Part shown: positions 58,994-64,000 of the stretch, one piece after another | How positions within the stretch are numbered: the first letter of the stretch is position 1 | How the letters are laid out: the number at the start of each line of letters is the position of its first letter | NCBI RefSeq assembly: GCF_010093595.1 | Contig: NW_022985438.1 | Coordinates: 2,027,087 to 2,091,086, forward strand | Origin: Mytilinidion resinicola | Lineage: Eukaryota > Ascomycota > Dothideomycetes > Mytilinidiales > Mytilinidiaceae | DNA length: 64,000 nt | Direction of reading: 5' to 3' | Translations under genes and position numbers: made by a program | The notes under the pieces: generated by a model | Databases searched by the model: none | What the model was told of the DNA's origin: nothing | The model's input: only the letters and a program-made list of their open reading frames with translations

Positions 58994-60979
58994 TCATCTG
59001 ATGTACACCGTCTCTGTGGGAGCGTCAGCCTCCCCATCCATGATTCCATGCACATAGCAAGACCCGACCAGCTCGTAGCAGCTGGGCCCCTCCTTCTGTT
59101 TTATCGCTCGAAGTACGAAAGGCGTATACCCTCCAGAAAGGACCCAGACCGGATCCCCAACGGTGGTATCTCCCGGCCCAAACCCTATAAATCCCATCTG
59201 GGTCTTGAAAAGCCGGCGCTGTTGAATATTTGCAACTATCGTGGACCAAATATCGCGGACACGGACTTGCTTTCCGTTCGACGACTCCCAGAGGATAGTG
59301 GGATCTTGGGGGCCCGTCTTCTTCAGTGCTTTGAAGGTCGTTTCCCAGACATGAGTGGTTGAGAGCGTCGAGAGAGCTTGACTCTCGTGGCGTGCAAGTC
59401 GCCGAGAGTCGGTGCCGTCGAGGATGGCATCGCCGCAGACACCGCGCCACCAGGCTGCGGGCAAGGCAGTGCCGTTGGGATACAACATTTCGGAACCACG
59501 AGAGCCCATGCCCAAGCCAACGGTTGTGAGCCATTCAGCAAGGGTCTGCATGTAGCAGTCTTCGTCTGCAGTAACGTCCATGATGCCGCAGACGGTCGAC
59601 ACCGCGTCGAACGCTCTGCCCGTGGCTCGGAGAAGGTTCCCGTCTGCGAGTATGGCGGCATCGTAGGACCACGCTGTCTCGTAGCGCTTGACTAGATCCA
59701 CCCGTAAATGGTGGTAGTTTTCTTTGTGTATCGGGTCCTCCCAGTCGATGGCCCAGGATGGGAGATCAGACTCGACGTCTCTTCTTCGCCCAGAGATGTA
59801 AGATAGGTAATATAAGCGTTTTTTGGCATTGATGAAGTCTGCGCAGACCTGTGTGTACACTGTAGAGACCGGTAGACTGTAGTCTGGCAGCATTGGCTCG
59901 CCTCCAAGCCAGTCGCTCGCCAGGCCGAGCATTGCGTACACTCGGTCCACGCCATTCGTGGCGGATCTGTCAGAGTAGTAGTCGCACAAGTCCAGTAAGC
60001 TCCATTTCCGTTCGCGCAATCGTTTCTTCAAATCCGCGAGGATGTCAAATGCATAGATGGAGAGGCGGAGAAGCGATAAATCGTTTTCCCAAGCCTGGCA
60101 ACAGCCTGCTGACTCATGCGCTCCGCTATTTTCTCGTGCGGCGACAAAGGCCTCGAAAGGCATCCTGATGGTTGCAAAGAGTACCGACGTGGCCTTGGGC
60201 AGAGTGTATTCTTGAATGACCCAGACACGAGTGAACCACGGATTCCGTTCAACGAAACGCATCGCCTCTCGGAAACGACGGAGATATGGGCTGTCTGATA
60301 TTTGTCTCGAGCAGTATGGTGGGAGATTTACCAAATGGTGGTTACCAGCCAGTAACATGACAATCCACGCCAAATGAAAAGCGTAATCGACGTCCGACTC
60401 GGATTTGAGCGACGCTCGTGACCAATCGAGCACGCCCTCTGTATCTGGTACATCGAAGTCGGCGCAGTACTGCTTCATGTTGTTGTCGAGCTCCGCCAAC
60501 TTGTCCGCCTTAAATTCAAAGCATTTGCTTTTGTTCACCGTTGCTATGTGAGCGCTCTCACGTCTTCCCTTCCGTTCTTCAAACTCGCCCAACCAAATCA
60601 GTACCTCCTTACAGTTCTTGTATATCTGCGCCATCATTCCAACTTGGTGCGTCTTCTCGCTCGAGTTTGACTGGTCAATGCAAATGGCATCTATCCAGAT
60701 CCGCGATTCTTCGACGATTCCATGTGCTCTTATCCGCCGCAGCGCGTACCAGAGATTCCGAGTAACGAGACATTGAGACCCATTCAAGGTAATTGAAATA
60801 GTGTCCTTGACGTCGCCCCAAACGTACGACAACGTGTAGTATGTTGGATTCTCCGTGAAAGATGCGGTTTCAGCCTCACACGTGATTGGATCAGTCCAGT
60901 CGCCGGGTAGAAGACGTAGTAGACGGAATTGCTGGGCGGTATAGTCGATGGTGGATCCAGAGTATCCAGTATCACCCAT
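58994..60979 (-). CDS. HET-domain (heterokaryon incompatibility) protein
   Basis: Intronless ORF of 661 codons. The HET domain occupies the N-terminal 200 or so residues: YYTLSYVWGD, a LNGSQCLVTRNLWYALRRIR segment and the signature RIWIDAICIDQSNSSEKTHQV followed by MAQIYKNCKEVLIWLGE. Such proteins trigger vegetative incompatibility cell death when a partner or allele differs, and some act in NLR-like circuits. The C-terminal 400 residues carry the usual poorly conserved HET-family extension with Trp-rich strands (LPSWAIDWEDP). No adjacent NLR or SNARE-type partner is visible, so it is probably a stand-alone member of a large family. Confidence 0.92.
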   Translation of the reverse strand: MGDTGYSGSTIDYTAQQFRLLRLLPGDWTDPITCEAETASFTENPTYYTLSYVWGDVKDTISITLNGSQCLVTRNLWYALRRIRAHGIVEESRIWIDAICIDQSNSSEKTHQVGMMAQIYKNCKEVLIWLGEFEERKGRRESAHIATVNKSKCFEFKADKLAELDNNMKQYCADFDVPDTEGVLDWSRASLKSESDVDYAFHLAWIVMLLAGNHHLVNLPPYCSRQISDSPYLRRFREAMRFVERNPWFTRVWVIQEYTLPKATSVLFATIRMPFEAFVAARENSGAHESAGCCQAWENDLSLLRLSIYAFDILADLKKRLRERKWSLLDLCDYYSDRSATNGVDRVYAMLGLASDWLGGEPMLPDYSLPVSTVYTQVCADFINAKKRLYYLSYISGRRRDVESDLPSWAIDWEDPIHKENYHHLRVDLVKRYETAWSYDAAILADGNLLRATGRAFDAVSTVCGIMDVTADEDCYMQTLAEWLTTVGLGMGSRGSEMLYPNGTALPAAWWRGVCGDAILDGTDSRRLARHESQALSTLSTTHVWETTFKALKKTGPQDPTILWESSNGKQVRVRDIWSTIVANIQQRRLFKTQMGFIGFGPGDTTVGDPVWVLSGGYTPFVLRAIKQKEGPSCYELVGSCYVHGIMDGEADAPTETVYIR

Positions 60980-61264
60980 GTTGGTGGCAGTTGATCGCGG
61001 AGCCTTTAAGGATAATGCAGGTTGAAATTGAAGGTTATGTAGCGCTGGCTACTCACACAGCCACGATTTGCTGCAAGCCTTCCGACGCCACAGACGGCTG
61101 AAGATTTCAAGCCTAGACGTGTCCCCAGTGGTGTTTTTATACTTCTGCAGTCCTGTTATGATATATTCTCGCGGAGAAGTAAGAAGTTAAGGCACATCCC
61201 AAGTTTGTGACTATTATATTGCGTATTTGTAGAGATATATTGTATTCGACTTAATTGCACGTAT

Positions 61265-63048
61265 CTACAGCCTCGCTTTGGGTTTGTGATTCTTTGCGTC
61301 TCGCGTGGCCCAATCACGAAGCACTTTCCTCTGAATCTTACCGCTTGGAGACTTCGGAACTTCTGGGATGAAGACTACACCACCAGATAAGTGTTTGTGC
61401 TTCGCAACACGAGCGGCCATCCACCGTTCGATGTCCCACTCCGTTGATTTGCCATTGTGCTCATCCTTGATGACACAATACGCGCGAGGAAGCTCTTCGT
61501 GTTCGCTAGTAGTTATTAGCAACATGGACATGAAGACCAAGGAATGGGAAAACGAGGCGGTGATGCAAACAAAACTTACAACTGAAGTGCCACGACCGCC
61601 GCATCGGCAACATGGTCATGCTCTAGAAGCAGCGCTTCCAGCTCAGCCGGCGCGACTTGGAAGCCACTGACTTTGATGAGTTCTTTCTTCCGATCCACGA
61701 TCCAGTACCACCCTTTGTGGTCTCTGATGGCAACATCACCGGTCCTCAAGAAACCGTCTTCATCAAATGTCTCGCGCGTCGCCTTCTCGTTCCTCCAGTA
61801 GCCAAGGCACACATTGGGACCCTTCACATGAACCTCGCCTCGCTCACCAATGCCCACCTCTTTGCCATCTTCATCAATGAGCTTCATCATGGCGTTCGGA
61901 TCTATGTAGCCAACTGAACCACTGCGGTCGTCAAGACCTCCGGGTACGTGTAACGACGAGCACGTGACCTCAGTCATTCCCCATGTCTGAACAACTTTCA
62001 GTTTGAATCGGTCCGAAACGTCATTCTGGAGTTCCTTTGATAGTGGCGCAGCGCCGCATAGGATATTTTTGAGAGAGCTTAGGTCGTACTTGGAGGTTTC
62101 TGGTCGTTTTGCGAGCATGACTAGTACCGGAGGTGCCGTTTGGATGTGGGTAACTTTGTGATTTTGGATGTGTTCGAGGAACTTCGTGTAAGAGAATTGA
62201 CGCATGAAAAAACAAGGCGTTAACAACCTACAGGCTGCAACAATCGACCATAGCTGACCATATGCGTGATAAAGAGGCAGGAATCCGAGCCAGCGCTCTT
62301 CAGGTCGATTTGACGGGTGGTAGGGCTGCTCCAGGTCGCGCATATAGATGCTTTGTTCCACGTTGGCTATGACGTTTTGATGGCTTATCATCACACCTTT
62401 GGGTAATCCAGTGGTTCCAGAGGAGTAATTGAGTGCGGCTACCGTAGACTGCGATTGCTCCTTGCTCAGTCGCTTCCGTTGCCATTTCTCCGCCGCTTCA
62501 ACTGACCCGACCAGAGTCCGCCAATCGCGAATGCCGTTCGTAGTTTGGGCTGATTTGTCTGAGAATAGGTATATCTTATCTTGTGGAAAGCTCGTTTTCG
62601 TGGATGCTTTGAGGACTGTTGAGAGGAGGCTGGGTTCGACGAGGATAGCTTTGCAGCCAGTATTCTGTATCTGGAAGACGGTTTCTGCTTGGACGTTAGA
62701 ACTCATGTTGCAATCGAGCAATCTTGAGGACTCACCGTCGATTGTGTAGGCCGGATTGGTACCGCTGAATATGAATCCACTGCCTGATATGCCTAGATAG
62801 GCAACGGGGACAAAGATGTGATTGTGCGAGTAGACCATTACTACGTCCCCCTCTTGCAGTCCCAATCCATGCAAGCCCAGGCCCAGCCTTTTCGCCCATT
62901 GTAGCAGTTGTCTTGGTGACAGCGAGTGCTCCGTCTCCACCGCGTCAATCCATATTGGCTTGTCAGACGGCGTTGTGCCCGGAGGAAAGAGGTATGAAAG
63001 GACGTCGGTGGCGGGAATGTCAATCTGGAAGGGTGACTTCTCGGGCAT
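61265..63048 (-). CDS. Acyl/aryl-CoA ligase, 4-coumarate:CoA ligase-like, possible peroxisomal tail
   Basis: ANL-superfamily adenylate-forming enzyme that activates a carboxylate with ATP and joins it to CoA. Exons 63048-62736, 62687-61580 and 61505-61265 give 553 residues. Motifs: P-loop YSSGTTGLPKGVM, FLPLYHAYG, the ILCGAAPLSKEL segment, the QTWGMTEVT aromatic motif, RTGDVAIRD, DRKKELIKVSGFQVAP hinge and the catalytic Lys in PKSPSGKIQRKVLRDW. The first intron is 48 nt and would also read open if retained, adding 16 residues. The C-terminus ends KARL, and ARL is an accepted variant of the PTS1 peroxisomal signal. Substrate unknown (aryl or medium-chain acids). Confidence 0.93.
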
Positions 63049-63860
63049 GATGGCGTCGGAGTGGGACTGTGGGAGACTCAATGCACGGCATGAAGCTGAG
63101 GGCGACACGCATCGCTTTTGAGCGTCGCGTCTTCATGTTGGCGGGGTCTCGACGACGTCAATCGGGATCTCGCACAAGGAGCTGCCTCGGATGGCTGCAA
63201 CATGTGGGGGAGAGCTTGGGCCAGCGCTTGCAATTCCGGAATTTGTCACCTCCAAAACATCGTCGCTTATCCTTTTTGGGCCTCTTTGGGGGGTATCGAG
63301 AGCGACTCCTGGCTGTTTTGATAGTAATTTAGCCAATCCGGTGGCATAAAATATCCCGATAGATCCTCGGCCTCATTTAAAACGAAACCCGAGCAATGTT
63401 CAAGCTCGGATAGTTATGTTCATCTCACCCATAGCTCCAATAGCAACACTGATTCCTGGAAATGTGCAAATCAGCTCATATTCGAAGCTGTCATTCGTCG
63501 TAGGTGCGGATTTCGAAGTCCTTCCCATATTTTGGTCTAAGATGAAGTTCATGCTCCATTACTGCCAGAGTGGGGAACAATCAACTTAAGTTGATAGATT
63601 GATTGATTTGATTTGGTTCAACCAAATCAATCAATCAATCCGAAGAGGTGGATTTTATCAATCAAATCAACTTCAAGGCATCAAATTGATTGATTTGATT
63701 GGTTTGATTGATTCCTATTTGCGGAGCGTAGATAGAGTATCCTATAGAGAGCCCACCTAGCAGAAGTGCTTACTAAGCAGTCTCCTAACCCTGATTTTCA
63801 TCCTAACTCACATCAACGCGTCCAACACCATACCACCTCTGTACAATATCGCACCCAGCA
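63049..63860. other. Intergenic, with a palindrome-rich AT tract
   Basis: Shared upstream region of the divergent ligase gene and the partial gene at 63861. The only structure is the TTGATT-rich palindromic tract at 63581-63715. Short ORFs at 63069-63336 are not credible genes. Confidence 0.5.
63581..63715. repeat. Nested palindromes in an (A/T)-rich GATT/AATC tract
   Basis: Contains the perfect palindrome TCAACTTAAGTTGA (63581-63594) and a hairpin with 11-bp arms around 63619 (63608-63618/63620-63630). A further ATCAATCAAATCAAC ... TTGATTGATTTGATT inverted pair lies at about 63657-63705. Made almost wholly of GATT and AATC words. Confidence 0.7.
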
Positions 63861-64000
63861 ATGAATCAGAACCTTCAGAACGTACAGCAGGAAGTTATCG
63901 CACGCGCAAATCGAAAGAAACCTCCCCGTAAGGTTAATTCTATGCGCGCCGAAGTCAACACGAATGAACACGTCGAAACACCTGCCACGAACGACGACGA
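63861..64000 (+). CDS. Start of an unidentified gene, 3' partial
   Basis: The ATG at 63861 opens a frame to the window edge (46 complete codons). It begins MNQNLQNVQQEVIARANRKK and is rich in Asn, Gln, Arg and Lys, then turns acidic (NDDD) at the edge. It follows a CT-rich stretch suitable for a fungal 5'UTR. No family recognised. Confidence 0.4.
   Translation, partial: MNQNLQNVQQEVIARANRKKPPRKVNSMRAEVNTNEHVETPATNDD

Overview
The window is nuclear DNA from a filamentous ascomycete (Pezizomycotina). The genes have short GT-AG introns of about 48-65 nt with CTAAC/CTGAC-type branch sites. Typical fungal families are present: a rhodopsin-domain (SAT4/Pth11-like) membrane protein, a TRI12-type MFS pump, a 2EXR/F-box-like protein, a HET-domain protein, a DUF7729-like GPI protein and fungal P450s. 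Gene density is low for a fungus, with GC-rich intergenic stretches full of spurious ORFs on both strands. A Dothideomycete is a reasonable guess that I cannot prove. I saw no bacterial features, CRISPR, rRNA or tRNA.

Layout. 1-14.6 kb is accessory-type DNA: a 5'-truncated P450 (+), a rhodopsin-domain protein (-), a 438-bp TA-flanked MITE, a 2EXR-like gene (+) and an ABM-like gene (-), each carrying one in-frame TAG, then an SDR (-) and a TRI12-like transporter (+) arranged divergently. 14.6-25 kb holds a GC-rich gap, a DUF7729-like GPI protein, a proline-rich protein with a Cys/His-rich tail, the RNA polymerase subunit RPB6 and S-formylglutathione hydrolase. 25-45.7 kb is mostly core metabolism and transport: exportin-T (LOS1), a TRK potassium transporter, glycogen synthase, a 936-codon gene whose single reading frame joins a prolidase/aminopeptidase-P peptidase to a Zn2Cys6 cluster and a second zinc-finger-like module, and a P450 with a large acidic insertion. 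45.7-51.8 kb has no convincing gene. 51.8-64 kb holds an orphan polytopic membrane protein, an acidic protein with a DFGDFE motif (possibly an AP-1 accessory protein), a 522-bp hAT-type MITE with an 8-bp target duplication, a HET-domain gene, a 4-coumarate:CoA-ligase-like enzyme with a possible peroxisomal tail, and the start of a gene running off the window behind a palindrome-rich AT tract.

Exon-intron structures were worked out by eye. For most genes listed the proposed exons sum to a multiple of three and keep the family motifs in frame. Family names come from recognised motifs, not from database searches. The observations most worth following are the peptidase/zinc-cluster fusion, the two neighbouring genes each broken by a single TAG, the P450 insertion and the two MITEs.
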